Shown piece after piece: positions 44,228-52,999 of a stretch of 64,000 nt of DNA (position 1 is the first letter of the stretch; every line of letters begins with the position of its first letter). The notes below the pieces were generated by a model. It had not been told where the DNA came from and did no database searches. It saw only the letters and a program-made list of their open reading frames with translations. The DNA is taken from positions 558,001-622,000 of the forward strand of contig NZ_QPCG01000004.1 in NCBI RefSeq assembly GCF_003351025.1, given 5' to 3'. The DNA is from Mucilaginibacter endophyticus. Its GTDB lineage: Bacteria > Bacteroidota > Bacteroidia > Sphingobacteriales > Sphingobacteriaceae. The position numbers and the translations under genes are program-made.

Positions 44228-44423
44228 TGGTTTTGACCATTTGTTTTACATCTTACAGTCGATAAAAGCACAAATTTTTATTCCGAAAATTATATAAAAT
44301 TGAAAATTTGATTAAAATAAATTCAAAAATTTCAAAATAATTTGCTTTTTTATCAAAAACACTTCATAAATTACAATTCTTAAAGATAACTGATTGTCAA
44401 TTTTTAAACTATTGTAATTTTTC

Positions 44424-45872
44424 ATGGAAGAATCAGCTTATTTTGATAAATATAGCCCAATTAATAATGTTTGGGACGAAATGTATGGCCTTGATGCTAA
44501 TGTTCGTGAGCATTATCGTAAAGTTATTGACTACATTTCAAAAGAATCGGCAGATGATCTGAATAAAAAGGAAGAACTTGCCAAACGACTTTTCATGAGC
44601 CAGGGCATTACCTTTACCGTTTACAACAGCGGCGAAGGCATTGAAAAGATCTTCCCTTTTGATATCATCCCCCGTATTATCACTGCCGATGAATGGGCCT
44701 TTGTTGAGCGGGGGATTAAGCAGCGCCTTAACGCGCTTAATCTGTTCCTGAAAGATATTTACCACAATCAGTTTATTGTAAAGGATGGCATAGTACCCAT
44801 TGATATCATTTACTCGTGCCCGCATTTTTTACGTGAGATGTACCAGCTCCAGGTACCCTATGATATTTATGTGCACATTTCAGGTATCGACCTTATTCGT
44901 GATGAAGATGGTACTTTTTATGTGCTGGAAGATAACCTGCGTACCCCGTCGGGCGTAAGTTATATGCTCGAGAACAGGGAGATCACCAAGCGGTTATTTC
45001 CCGATCTGCTGCCGCAATGCAGCGTGCGGAGCGTTACCGAATACCCGTCGATACTATATAAAAACCTGCTGGCCTTATCGCCTCGGCAAATCCATAACCC
45101 AACTATTGTTTTACTTACGCCGGGCATTTATAACTCGGCCTATTTTGAACATACTACGCTGGCCCGTTTAATGGGTGTTGAACTGGTAGAGGGGCGCGAC
45201 CTGGTAGTGAATAACCACAAGGTATACATGAAAACCACAACCGGCCTGCAGCAGGTTGATGTAATATACCGCCGAGTAGATGATGAGTTTCTTGATCCGC
45301 TGGTGTTTAACCCGGAAAGTATGCTGGGCGTAGCGGGTTTGATGGGGGCTTATCGTAAAGGCAATGTGGCCATTGTAAACGCGACAGGTACAGGTGTTGC
45401 TGATGACAAGGCGGTTTATGCCTATGTGCCCGATATGATCCGCTATTACCTGAACGAAGAACCTATCCTCAAAAATGTGCCAACACACCAGCTGGGTAAC
45501 CCCGATGAGCGCGAAATGGTATTTAAAAACCTCAATAATATGGTGGTTAAAAAAACCAATGGCAGCGGAGGCTACGGGATGCTGATGGGGCATGCGGCAA
45601 GCGAGCAAGAAATAGACGATTATAAAAAAGAGATCCTTAAAGATCCCCGTAACTTCATAGCGCAGCCAACCATCAGTCTTTCAGCCGCGCCATGTTATAT
45701 GCAGGGCGAGTTAAAGCCGCGCCGGGTTGATTTAAGACCTTACGCGCTTTATGGTCCCGATGGCATTGAAATAGTACCGGGTGGTTTAACCCGGGTGGCC
45801 TTAAAAGAAGGCTCGCTGGTGGTTAACAGCTCGCAGGGAGGCGGTAGTAAAGATACGTGGGTATTAGCCTGA
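44424..45872 (+). CDS. Circularly permuted ATP-grasp peptide ligase-like protein (DUF404/DUF407)
   Basis: This 482-residue protein starts MEESAYFDKYSPINNVWDEM. Family blocks include FPFDIIPRIITADEWAFVER, VYVHISGIDLIRDEDGTFYV-like text with VLEDNLRTPSGVSYML, and the Gly-rich loop VVKKTNGSGGYGMLMG. It ends SSQGGGSKDTWVLA. Such proteins are predicted amide ligases. With the alpha-E protein and the transglutaminase that follow it makes a widely conserved triad, matching Rv2411c-Rv2410c-Rv2409c of Mycobacterium tuberculosis (established). Confidence 0.92.
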   Translation: MEESAYFDKYSPINNVWDEMYGLDANVREHYRKVIDYISKESADDLNKKEELAKRLFMSQGITFTVYNSGEGIEKIFPFDIIPRIITADEWAFVERGIKQRLNALNLFLKDIYHNQFIVKDGIVPIDIIYSCPHFLREMYQLQVPYDIYVHISGIDLIRDEDGTFYVLEDNLRTPSGVSYMLENREITKRLFPDLLPQCSVRSVTEYPSILYKNLLALSPRQIHNPTIVLLTPGIYNSAYFEHTTLARLMGVELVEGRDLVVNNHKVYMKTTTGLQQVDVIYRRVDDEFLDPLVFNPESMLGVAGLMGAYRKGNVAIVNATGTGVADDKAVYAYVPDMIRYYLNEEPILKNVPTHQLGNPDEREMVFKNLNNMVVKKTNGSGGYGMLMGHAASEQEIDDYKKEILKDPRNFIAQPTISLSAAPCYMQGELKPRRVDLRPYALYGPDGIEIVPGGLTRVALKEGSLVVNSSQGGGSKDTWVLA

Positions 45873-45900
45873 GGTGAAAGAGGAAGGAATAGCGAATAAA

Positions 45901-46010
45901 ATCCCCTCTTGAGAGGAGGCGCGAAGGACCGCGCGGTAGCAGGGGTGTGTTTCTGGGATGAGTTTATTACAACCATAAACACACCCCTACACCCCTCTCA
46001 AGAGGGGAAT
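45901..46010. repeat. Palindromic repeat, family D, inside the ATP-grasp/alpha-E operon
   Basis: ATCCCCTCTTGAGAGG (45901-45916) is inverted as CCCCTCTCAAGAGGGGAAT (45992-46010). Inner arms GGGGTGTGTTT and AAACACACCCC extend the fold. A second small hairpin GCCGGCG/CGCCGGC follows at 46060-46080. The repeat sits between two genes that normally act together and could change expression of the downstream pair. Confidence 0.8.
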
Positions 46011-46115
46011 CGCACAAGTCCGCGTTTTTTGAATAAAGTACAAAAGTATAATTAACAAGGCCGGCGATTTTACCGCCGGCATAATCATTCCCCCTTTAGG
46101 GGGTTAGGGGGCATT

Positions 46116-47051
46116 ATGTTAAGCAGGGTTGCAGCAAGTTTTTATTGGTTAAGCCGTTACATTGAGCGCAGCGATGGTATGCTGCGGATGCTCAAAATTA
46201 ATTATGCCTCATCGCAGGATACCGTGCAGGAGTTTACCTGGGAGCCTGTTATGAGGATTTTTGCAGGTTTGGATGCCGTTGAGGCCGAAAAGCTGGAAAA
46301 TGACAGCCGGTCGGTTTTAAAGTACATGGTTACGGGGAAGAGCAATCCCAATTCCATACTCAACATTATCACGCTCGCGCGCGAAAATGCCCGGGGGGTA
46401 CAGGAACACATCACCAAAGACCTTTGGCAATGCCTTAATGAATATTACCACACCGTAAAAGACGTGCGTTTGGAACGTGCCCTGCACCGGGAGGATCCAA
46501 TAGGTGTGCTGGATGTTTTAATAAAACAGGTGATGCTTTATTATGGCACGGTTGAAATTACCATGGAGCGCGGCGAGGGCAGGGCCTTTATGAATATTGG
46601 TAAGTATTTGGAACGGGCCATCCAGTCGGTTGATATCTTGGATACCAAGTTTAGTTCGATAAGTGATAACCCCGACCTGCTTACAGATACCACTTACTGG
46701 AAACACCTGTTGCTTTCCCTTGGTGGTTATGAGTTATATTTAAAAACCTATCGGGAGGGTTTTGAGGCCGAAAACGTACTGGAGCAGGTTGTGCTGAATA
46801 ACGACTTTCCACGCTCGGTTATTTATTCGGTAAACAATATTCAGCGTTATTTCGACAGGTTAAAAAACGACAGTAATGCAGATGATTACCGGGAGATGTC
46901 GTTCCAGATAGGCAGGCTGCAAAGCCGTATAAAATACAGCTCGGTAAAAAGCATTAAACAGGAAGGTTTGCACCTGTTTCTTACCCAGATCAGGAGCGAA
47001 CTATACGGTGTGGGTAATTCATTGAACCAGCACTATTTTGCTAATTCATAA
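46116..47051 (+). CDS. Alpha-E domain protein (DUF403)
   Basis: This 311-residue, almost all-helical protein begins MLSRVAASFYWLSRYIERSD, the typical start of the family. Further blocks are LENDSRSVLKYMVTGKSNPN, ARENARGVQEHIT and FMNIGKYLERAIQSVDILD. No enzymatic motif is known. It is predicted to be a partner of the ATP-grasp ligase and the transglutaminase and lies between their genes on the same strand. Confidence 0.9.
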   Translation: MLSRVAASFYWLSRYIERSDGMLRMLKINYASSQDTVQEFTWEPVMRIFAGLDAVEAEKLENDSRSVLKYMVTGKSNPNSILNIITLARENARGVQEHITKDLWQCLNEYYHTVKDVRLERALHREDPIGVLDVLIKQVMLYYGTVEITMERGEGRAFMNIGKYLERAIQSVDILDTKFSSISDNPDLLTDTTYWKHLLLSLGGYELYLKTYREGFEAENVLEQVVLNNDFPRSVIYSVNNIQRYFDRLKNDSNADDYREMSFQIGRLQSRIKYSSVKSIKQEGLHLFLTQIRSELYGVGNSLNQHYFANS

Positions 47052-47140
47052 AAACGATTTGAAAATGTGTCGATTTGAAAATTTGAAGATGTTTGCTCAA
47101 CGTCATTTTCAAATCAGCTAATTAACTAATTAAAGAAAAG

Positions 47141-48109
47141 ATGCCTGAATTTAAGATCCAACACATCACCAAATACACTTATGCGGGCCCTGTTCGTGAC
47201 AGCGCTAACCAGATCATTCTTTTCCCCATAAAAGATGAATACCAGGAGGTGGTAAAACAAGAGCTGAGCATAACCGGTAACCCTGTGGTTGATACCCATA
47301 TTGATTATTATGGCAATGAGGTTGGCAGTTTTACTTATAGCGATCAGCACAACATGCTGGTGATTAATTCAAAACTGGTTGTTGTTACGCGTCAGCGTCC
47401 ATTGCCGGTGAACGATATTTTTCCGGAGCAACAGTGGGAAGCCCTAAAGCGCCTGCAATACATGGTGCCTTACATTGATTTTTTAAAACAGGAATATTTT
47501 GAAGGCCTCCCCGAGTTGCAGGAAATAGTTGAACAAGAGCGGCGTAAGGACGAAACGCCTTTCCAGGTCGCCCTTCGTTTTTGTGGCTGGGTGTACAATA
47601 ATTTTGAATACATCAAAGGTGTAACCACAGTTGAAACCACGCTTGATGAGGTTTGGAAACTTAAAGCAGGCGTTTGCCAGGATTTTGCCCATATTTTGAT
47701 GGTGATGCTCCGTCAGCTTAGAATCCCGTCACGGTATGTAAGTGGCTATATCTGTACCCATAGCAGCGCCATGCGTGGTGAAGGTGCTACTCATGCCTGG
47801 GCCGAGGTGTATGTACCCGACTACGGCTGGCTTGGCATCGACCCAACCAACAATTGCATCGCGAATGAAACCCATGTGCGTTTGGCTGTAGGTCGCAATT
47901 TTTCCGATTGCTCGCCGGTTAAAGGTGTTTACAAAGGCGCATACGGTCATAAGCTTGAAGTATCAGTTGTGGTAGATGATGCCGATACTATTGTTTTTGA
48001 AGATAAAACCCATGAAGCGCCAGCTATGCACGCGGTGACCGAGTTTCCTAAAAACAGCTATCAGCGATATATGGAGATCATTCAGCAGCAACAACAGCAG
48101 CAGCAGTAG
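47141..48109 (+). CDS. Transglutaminase-like cysteine protease/amidase of the ATP-grasp cluster
   Basis: This 322-residue protein has the bacterial transglutaminase N-terminal beta domain (FKIQHITKYTYAGPVRDSAN). The catalytic core contains KAGVCQDFAHILMVMLRQL (Cys), THAWAEVYVPDYGWLGIDPT (His and Asp) and RYVSGYICTHS. It probably cleaves or transfers amide bonds on the product of the ligase. The C-terminus ends in eight glutamines from a CAG/CAA repeat, which continues past the stop as TAGCAG. Confidence 0.92.
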   Translation: MPEFKIQHITKYTYAGPVRDSANQIILFPIKDEYQEVVKQELSITGNPVVDTHIDYYGNEVGSFTYSDQHNMLVINSKLVVVTRQRPLPVNDIFPEQQWEALKRLQYMVPYIDFLKQEYFEGLPELQEIVEQERRKDETPFQVALRFCGWVYNNFEYIKGVTTVETTLDEVWKLKAGVCQDFAHILMVMLRQLRIPSRYVSGYICTHSSAMRGEGATHAWAEVYVPDYGWLGIDPTNNCIANETHVRLAVGRNFSDCSPVKGVYKGAYGHKLEVSVVVDDADTIVFEDKTHEAPAMHAVTEFPKNSYQRYMEIIQQQQQQQQ

Positions 48110-48137
48110 CAGTTTGCAGAGAGTTCTTTTAAAAAGT

Positions 48138-48235
48138 CATGTCATTGCGAGGAGGAACGACAAAGCAATCTCGTAGCTATACAAGTCGGATATGCATTGG
48201 CTACGAGATTGCCACGCTTCGCTCGCAATGACATG
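48138..48235. repeat. Dispersed palindromic repeat, family B
   Basis: CATGTCATTGCGAGGAGGAA at the left is inverted as CGCTCGCAATGACATG at the right, with inner arms AATCTCGTAGC / GCTACGAGATT. It is about 98 bp long. A second full copy lies at 62833-62922 and a half copy at 31039. Confidence 0.85.
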
Positions 48236-48339
48236 ATTTTTTAACCAGCATTTTCAACCGATACTCATCTTTCGAGTATTTATGGATATAACAGCATAGT
48301 CACCTAATCTCAATTCAAGAAATCCTTAAATCAAGCCAA

Positions 48340-49542
48340 TCAAGGTTCCACGCTCTGATAAAAAGCAACCAGCTTGGGGGCTACAACATGCACGTCGTGT
48401 TGTTCTTCAATCAGGCGGCGGGCGTTGAGGCCTATATTGCGACAAAACTCCTCGTCGGTAATGCAGCGTTCAATGGCATCATAAAACTCTTGCCGGTTAT
48501 TGGCAATTAGGATGTTTGAACCATTGGTGAAATTGATGCCTTCGGCTCCTAATGAGGTGGAGATGATACATTTTTCCATGGCCATACCTTCTACTATCTT
48601 AACCCGCATGCCTCCGCTTGAAAGCAGCGGTACTACCATGATAGCCTTGCTGTTTACAAACTCCGAAGCGTCGTCAACCTCGCCCTGGATAAAAATCTTA
48701 CCCATCACCTCGTAATCATCAAAGCTATCGGGAATGTTATGGCCGGCAACATAAAACCTTACGCGCAGGTCGCCATCGGTAAGGTCTTTATAAAAGTTCT
48801 CAATAAACCATTCGATCCCCTCTCTATTCGGCATCCAATCCAATGAGCCAAGAAAAAACAAGCTCGGAAATTCTGTTTTGTTATAGTTGGGCTTGTAATC
48901 GGGCAGGGAAATACCAACCGGAAAAATTTCGACCGGGATAGTGGCGCCGTATGACAACAGCGTTTTTTTATCCTCGTTAGTAAATACCGCTATAGCATCA
49001 AATTTATTGAGTTGTTGCAACTCGTAATCCTTTACCTTGCGTGCCAGCAAATGCAGGTACCATTTCTTAAACAGGTCGCTTTTTTGCTGGGCGAGGCGCA
49101 TCCATACCTGGTGTTCAATATTGTGCGACCGATAAATCAGCCTCGCTTTCGCATGCTTACGGACAGCAGCCAGGTAAGGTGTTACAAACAGTCCCTCAAA
49201 TTGGATAACATCGTATGTTGTTTGGCGTAGTTCGCGCAGCAGCAGCTTTTCAAATTCGGCATCGTAATAACGGTCGACATCGTTTGATTTTTTGCTGAAC
49301 AGGTTGCCTATGGCATCAAGTACAGATACGTTGATGTTGATATCGTACGATGTGTATTGGATTTTTTGCAACAACTCATCTTCGGTGGTTTGAACGCTGC
49401 CGTGATATTTTTTTCCGTTTAAAGCTACCAGCGCAACTTCGTGCCCAAGAGCAATCAGCCCTTTAATGGTATTGCAAACCACAATGGCATAGCCGCCATT
49501 TTGCGGAAATGGTACACGATGTGTTAAAATTAGGATCTTCAA
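48340..49542 (-). CDS. Glycosyltransferase, GT4 type
   Basis: This 400-residue GT-B fold protein has an N-terminal Rossmann start MKILILTHRVPFPQNGGYAI, acceptor-domain helices, and a donor domain with FLGSLDWMPNREGIEWFIEN, then MVVPLLSSGGMRVKIVEGMA, the E-x7-E-like region. It probably transfers a sugar to a lipid or polysaccharide. The acceptor is unknown. First of a minus-strand run, with no other glycan gene directly beside it. Confidence 0.87.
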   Translation of the reverse strand: MKILILTHRVPFPQNGGYAIVVCNTIKGLIALGHEVALVALNGKKYHGSVQTTEDELLQKIQYTSYDININVSVLDAIGNLFSKKSNDVDRYYDAEFEKLLLRELRQTTYDVIQFEGLFVTPYLAAVRKHAKARLIYRSHNIEHQVWMRLAQQKSDLFKKWYLHLLARKVKDYELQQLNKFDAIAVFTNEDKKTLLSYGATIPVEIFPVGISLPDYKPNYNKTEFPSLFFLGSLDWMPNREGIEWFIENFYKDLTDGDLRVRFYVAGHNIPDSFDDYEVMGKIFIQGEVDDASEFVNSKAIMVVPLLSSGGMRVKIVEGMAMEKCIISTSLGAEGINFTNGSNILIANNRQEFYDAIERCITDEEFCRNIGLNARRLIEEQHDVHVVAPKLVAFYQSVEP

Positions 49543-49599
49543 ACGGTGGATTGGGTTTTTAACAAAAATACCATCCTGACGGTGGTATTCAAAACTTCA

Positions 49600-50196
49600 T
49601 TAAAAAATACTTAACTGCGGATCGGTTACCCTGAAAGTACGGCGGTGATATGGCGTAAAACCAATTTTCATTACCGTTTCACGATGCTTGGTTGTTGGAT
49701 AGCCTTTATTGGTATGCCATTCATACTCCGGATGCTCGGCTGCTATTTGCATCATATAATCATCACGGTAAGTTTTAGCCAATATGGATGCAGCCGCTAT
49801 GCTGAAATATTTTCCGTCGCCTTTGATGATGCACTCATGCGGAATGCTCCGGTATTTTTTAAATCGGTTACCGTCTATGATCAAAAACTGTGGTTCGAGA
49901 TGTAGTTTTTCAATAGCGCGGTGCATAGCCAGGAAAGACGCGTTGAGGATGTTGATCTCATCTATCTCCAGGTTATCAACAGAGGCTACAGCATAAGCGA
50001 TAGCTTTTGCTTCAATTTCAGCGCGGAGCTGGTACCTCACCTCTTCGGTAAGTTGTTTGGAATCGTTTAGCAGGTGATGGTCAAAATCGGGCGGCAAAAT
50101 AACCGCAGCGGCAAAAACGGGCCCTGCAAGGCATCCACGTCCTGCTTCGTCGCATCCTGCTTCCAAAAATTCGTATTGGTACCTGGCTGATAACAT
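49600..50196 (-). CDS. rnhB: Ribonuclease HII
   Basis: This 198-residue protein shows GCDEAGRGCLAGPVFAAAVI with catalytic D16 and E17, the FLIIDGNRF aspartate, and SIAAASILAKTYRD, so all family motifs are present. It removes RNA from RNA-DNA hybrids and single ribonucleotides in the cytoplasm. Confidence 0.94.
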   Translation of the reverse strand: MLSARYQYEFLEAGCDEAGRGCLAGPVFAAAVILPPDFDHHLLNDSKQLTEEVRYQLRAEIEAKAIAYAVASVDNLEIDEINILNASFLAMHRAIEKLHLEPQFLIIDGNRFKKYRSIPHECIIKGDGKYFSIAAASILAKTYRDDYMMQIAAEHPEYEWHTNKGYPTTKHRETVMKIGFTPYHRRTFRVTDPQLSIF

Positions 50197-50333
50197 CCTG
50201 CAAATATAATAAGTGTAGTAAACGGGTTAGTGAAGTAATTAGTATTATCCGTTTTTCAACATAGTGGATTATGAGGCTTAAACGGTTTTGTTTCTTGTTG
50301 AGACGCATCACATGCACCTTCTTCCATTTGACG

Positions 50334-51572
50334 TTAAAAAATCTTTAGGGTGAGCAGCGTAATATCGTCTATGGGTTTGCTTTTATGCACATTGCTCAGG
50401 TAGTCCATTAACGCCTGGTTGAAATTATCGGGCGATAGCTCGCCGTGGGCCAGTACAAAATCGAGTAGCTTGTCCTCGTTCCATATTTTGGAACTTGGCG
50501 ATTCAAAATCCATGAGCCCGTCTGTATAGTTAAAGATCAGGCTGCCGGGTTCCACATCAACCTCGCCCTCGTTTAAAAAAGGGAGGTCTTCAAAAACGCC
50601 AATCATGGTGGTGCCAAGCTTAAGCGGGATGGCCCCTCCTTCTGAATACAATATGGTTGGATTATGCCCCGCGTTAATATAATTAAGCCTGCGGGTATTT
50701 TGATTATAACGCGCCAGGAACAGGGTAATAAACCGCTCGCCTTTGGTGTTGTTGAGTACTATCTTGTTTAACCTGTCAACAATATTGGTTAAATCACCAT
50801 CAACGGCAGCCCAGGCGTGCAGGCTGGCCTGGAAATTAGCCATCAGTAATGCCGCCGAAATTCCCTTGCCGGATACATCCGCAATGCACCATAAAAACTC
50901 ATGCTCATTAAGGCGGATGAAATCAAAATAATCGCCGCCAATATTTTGGTGCGGAAGGTATTTGGCGCCAATCTCCACACTATCGTCCTTATGTTCCCGC
51001 ATAGGGATCAGCATGTTCTGTACCTCTACCGCAAGCTCCATTTCACGCTGAAAACGTTCGGATTGCAGGCGCTCGCGAAAAAGCTTTTTGTTTTCCAGCG
51101 CCACAATGATCACGTTCATCAGCGTTTGGATGAAGTTAAGATCGTTGTTAAGCATCTCGCCGGAGGTGTTGAAATCGCCTATGAGGGCGTAGGCCAGCGC
51201 TTTACTTTTATGATATACCGGGATGAAATAGTTGTATTTTTTAAGGATGGGATCGTGATGGCCGGATATGGCAGTTGGTGCTTTAACCTTACTTAGTTTT
51301 TTGCAGGCACGGGCCAGCACTACCGACGACTCAATATCACCGCCATATTTGGCTATGCAGGCAAATTTATTATCCTTCTCAATTAAAAAACGTAGCTTGC
51401 CTACCTGCAAATAGTTTTGCAGAATAACCTCCAGCATTTGAATGAGGATAGGAGTAGCGGTGTTTTTGTTTATCGCCCGCGTAATTTCCAATAAAGAATT
51501 TAATTCCGACTGCCGTTTGAGCAAAAGCCTGATCAATTCGTCTTCGCCGGAACCGTCGTCTATATTCAGCAT
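50334..51572 (-). CDS. SpoIIE/RsbU-type serine phosphatase with GAF-like sensor
   Basis: This 412-residue protein has an N-terminal ~30-175 GAF-like domain (LNSLLEITRAINKNTATPIL). A coiled linker (RLQSERFQREMELAVEVQNM) leads to a PP2C-type phosphatase domain: IGGDYFDFIRLNEHEF, IADVSGKGISAALLMANFQA, and YINAGHNPTILY. The final region carries DGLMDFESPSSK. It should dephosphorylate an anti-sigma-factor antagonist; no partner is encoded beside it. Confidence 0.9.
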   Translation of the reverse strand: MLNIDDGSGEDELIRLLLKRQSELNSLLEITRAINKNTATPILIQMLEVILQNYLQVGKLRFLIEKDNKFACIAKYGGDIESSVVLARACKKLSKVKAPTAISGHHDPILKKYNYFIPVYHKSKALAYALIGDFNTSGEMLNNDLNFIQTLMNVIIVALENKKLFRERLQSERFQREMELAVEVQNMLIPMREHKDDSVEIGAKYLPHQNIGGDYFDFIRLNEHEFLWCIADVSGKGISAALLMANFQASLHAWAAVDGDLTNIVDRLNKIVLNNTKGERFITLFLARYNQNTRRLNYINAGHNPTILYSEGGAIPLKLGTTMIGVFEDLPFLNEGEVDVEPGSLIFNYTDGLMDFESPSSKIWNEDKLLDFVLAHGELSPDNFNQALMDYLSNVHKSKPIDDITLLTLKIF

Positions 51573-51612
51573 ATTGATATAAGTCCGCTGACTAAAATAG
51601 AAGAAATAATTT

Positions 51613-52821
51613 TTAAATACGAGTACTTTGTGATTTTATATCAAAGGCATCGCGCAGGCCAACAGTAACCAGGTTAAAAGCATAAACCAGCAGCATAATG
51701 GCCAAGCCCGGAATTATAGCTAAAAACGCCGAATCCATAACAATATAGCCGTAATGTTCCTTGATCATGCCGCCCCAGGTTGGCGTAGGTGGTTGTGCGC
51801 CAAAGCCTAAAAAGCTAAGCCCGGCCTCCAGGAGTATAGCCGATGCAAAGTTTGATGACGCCAGTACCAGTATTGGCCCGGTGATATTGGGTAAAATATG
51901 TTTAGCTATAATGCGCTTGTTGCTAAAGCCCAGGGCCCTTGCCGCCTCAATGTATTCTACCTGCTTAAGGCCCATTACCTGCCCGCGTACTAACCGCGCA
52001 ACCTCAACCCACATAGACAGGCCAACGGCTATAAATATTTGCCAAAGCCCCTTGCCCAATGCAAATGATATAGCAATTACCAACAACAGCGCCGGTAGCG
52101 CCCACAAAATATTCATGAGCCAGCTTAACGATGCATCAACCCAGCCACCGAAGTAACCCGCAACAGCCCCAACGGTTACCCCCAACAACATGCTGATGAT
52201 AACCGACATTAAACCTACCGCAAGCGAGATTCGGGTACCTAAGAGCAGTCGGCTCAGCATATCCCGGCCATAGCCATCGGTGCCAAGCCAAAAGGTTTTA
52301 AAGACAATGTTCTCGTCCCTGATCCGGGCATCGTATTTTTGAAAAACAGCAGCAGAGGCGGGTACCGTTGTCGCCTGGCCATTATCATTGAAGATAACAT
52401 TACCGTTTCTATAAACGGGCTTTTGTCCGGACAATACCTCAAAAATATTATATGCTTTTTTTTCGGGCTTGTCTTCATCGCCGATGTAGCCGTTTACATA
52501 AATGGAATCTTTAACAAAGCGGTAGCCGGTTATTGGTACATCTTTATAGAAAGATGGCTGGCCATACAGCATTTTAGCAAGCACATTTACGGTATCAACA
52601 GGCTCCGCTTTGCGGAGTTTTAGCATCATGTAAGCTGATCCCGGCTTTTTTGTACTGAGCTGAATGATCATGTTATTGGCCAGCGGGGTATCGTCGGGCA
52701 TAATGAGATAGCCCAGTATGGCAACCAATAAGGTAAGCAGGATAAATGCCAGTCCGGCTACAGCAGTTTTATTATGCTTAAAAACACGCCAGGTGCGTTT
52801 TGCTGGTGTAATTTCGGCCAA
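51613..52821 (-). CDS. Peptide/nickel ABC transporter permease (DppC/OppC type) with large periplasmic insert
   Basis: This 402-residue protein has one N-terminal helix (VAGLAFILLTLLVAILGYLI), then about 140 residues of soluble sequence (~50-190), then five helices. The permease signature is EYIEAARALGFSNKRIIAKH, with the EAA loop as in binding-protein-dependent permeases. No partner permease, ATPase or binding protein is adjacent. It is predicted to import oligopeptides or similar compounds. Confidence 0.88.
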   Translation of the reverse strand: MAEITPAKRTWRVFKHNKTAVAGLAFILLTLLVAILGYLIMPDDTPLANNMIIQLSTKKPGSAYMMLKLRKAEPVDTVNVLAKMLYGQPSFYKDVPITGYRFVKDSIYVNGYIGDEDKPEKKAYNIFEVLSGQKPVYRNGNVIFNDNGQATTVPASAAVFQKYDARIRDENIVFKTFWLGTDGYGRDMLSRLLLGTRISLAVGLMSVIISMLLGVTVGAVAGYFGGWVDASLSWLMNILWALPALLLVIAISFALGKGLWQIFIAVGLSMWVEVARLVRGQVMGLKQVEYIEAARALGFSNKRIIAKHILPNITGPILVLASSNFASAILLEAGLSFLGFGAQPPTPTWGGMIKEHYGYIVMDSAFLAIIPGLAIMLLVYAFNLVTVGLRDAFDIKSQSTRI

Positions 52822-52999
52822 TGTGTTAATAGTTCATGTGTATTGGCTAAATATCGCTTAAATAGGTGCAATTAGCAATAAGGGACGGTTTCTTTACATT
52901 TATATAGCCGAAAAGCTTAACGCTAAAAGCCTAAAGTGATAAGTTGCTATTTGGGGCTTTTAGCTTTCAGCATTTTGCGTTCGGCTTTCAGCCTCAAGC

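Noticed and set aside
48138..48235. CRISPR-like repeat
   Set aside because: It is one inverted unit, not a run of direct repeats with spacers; no cas genes are in the window.
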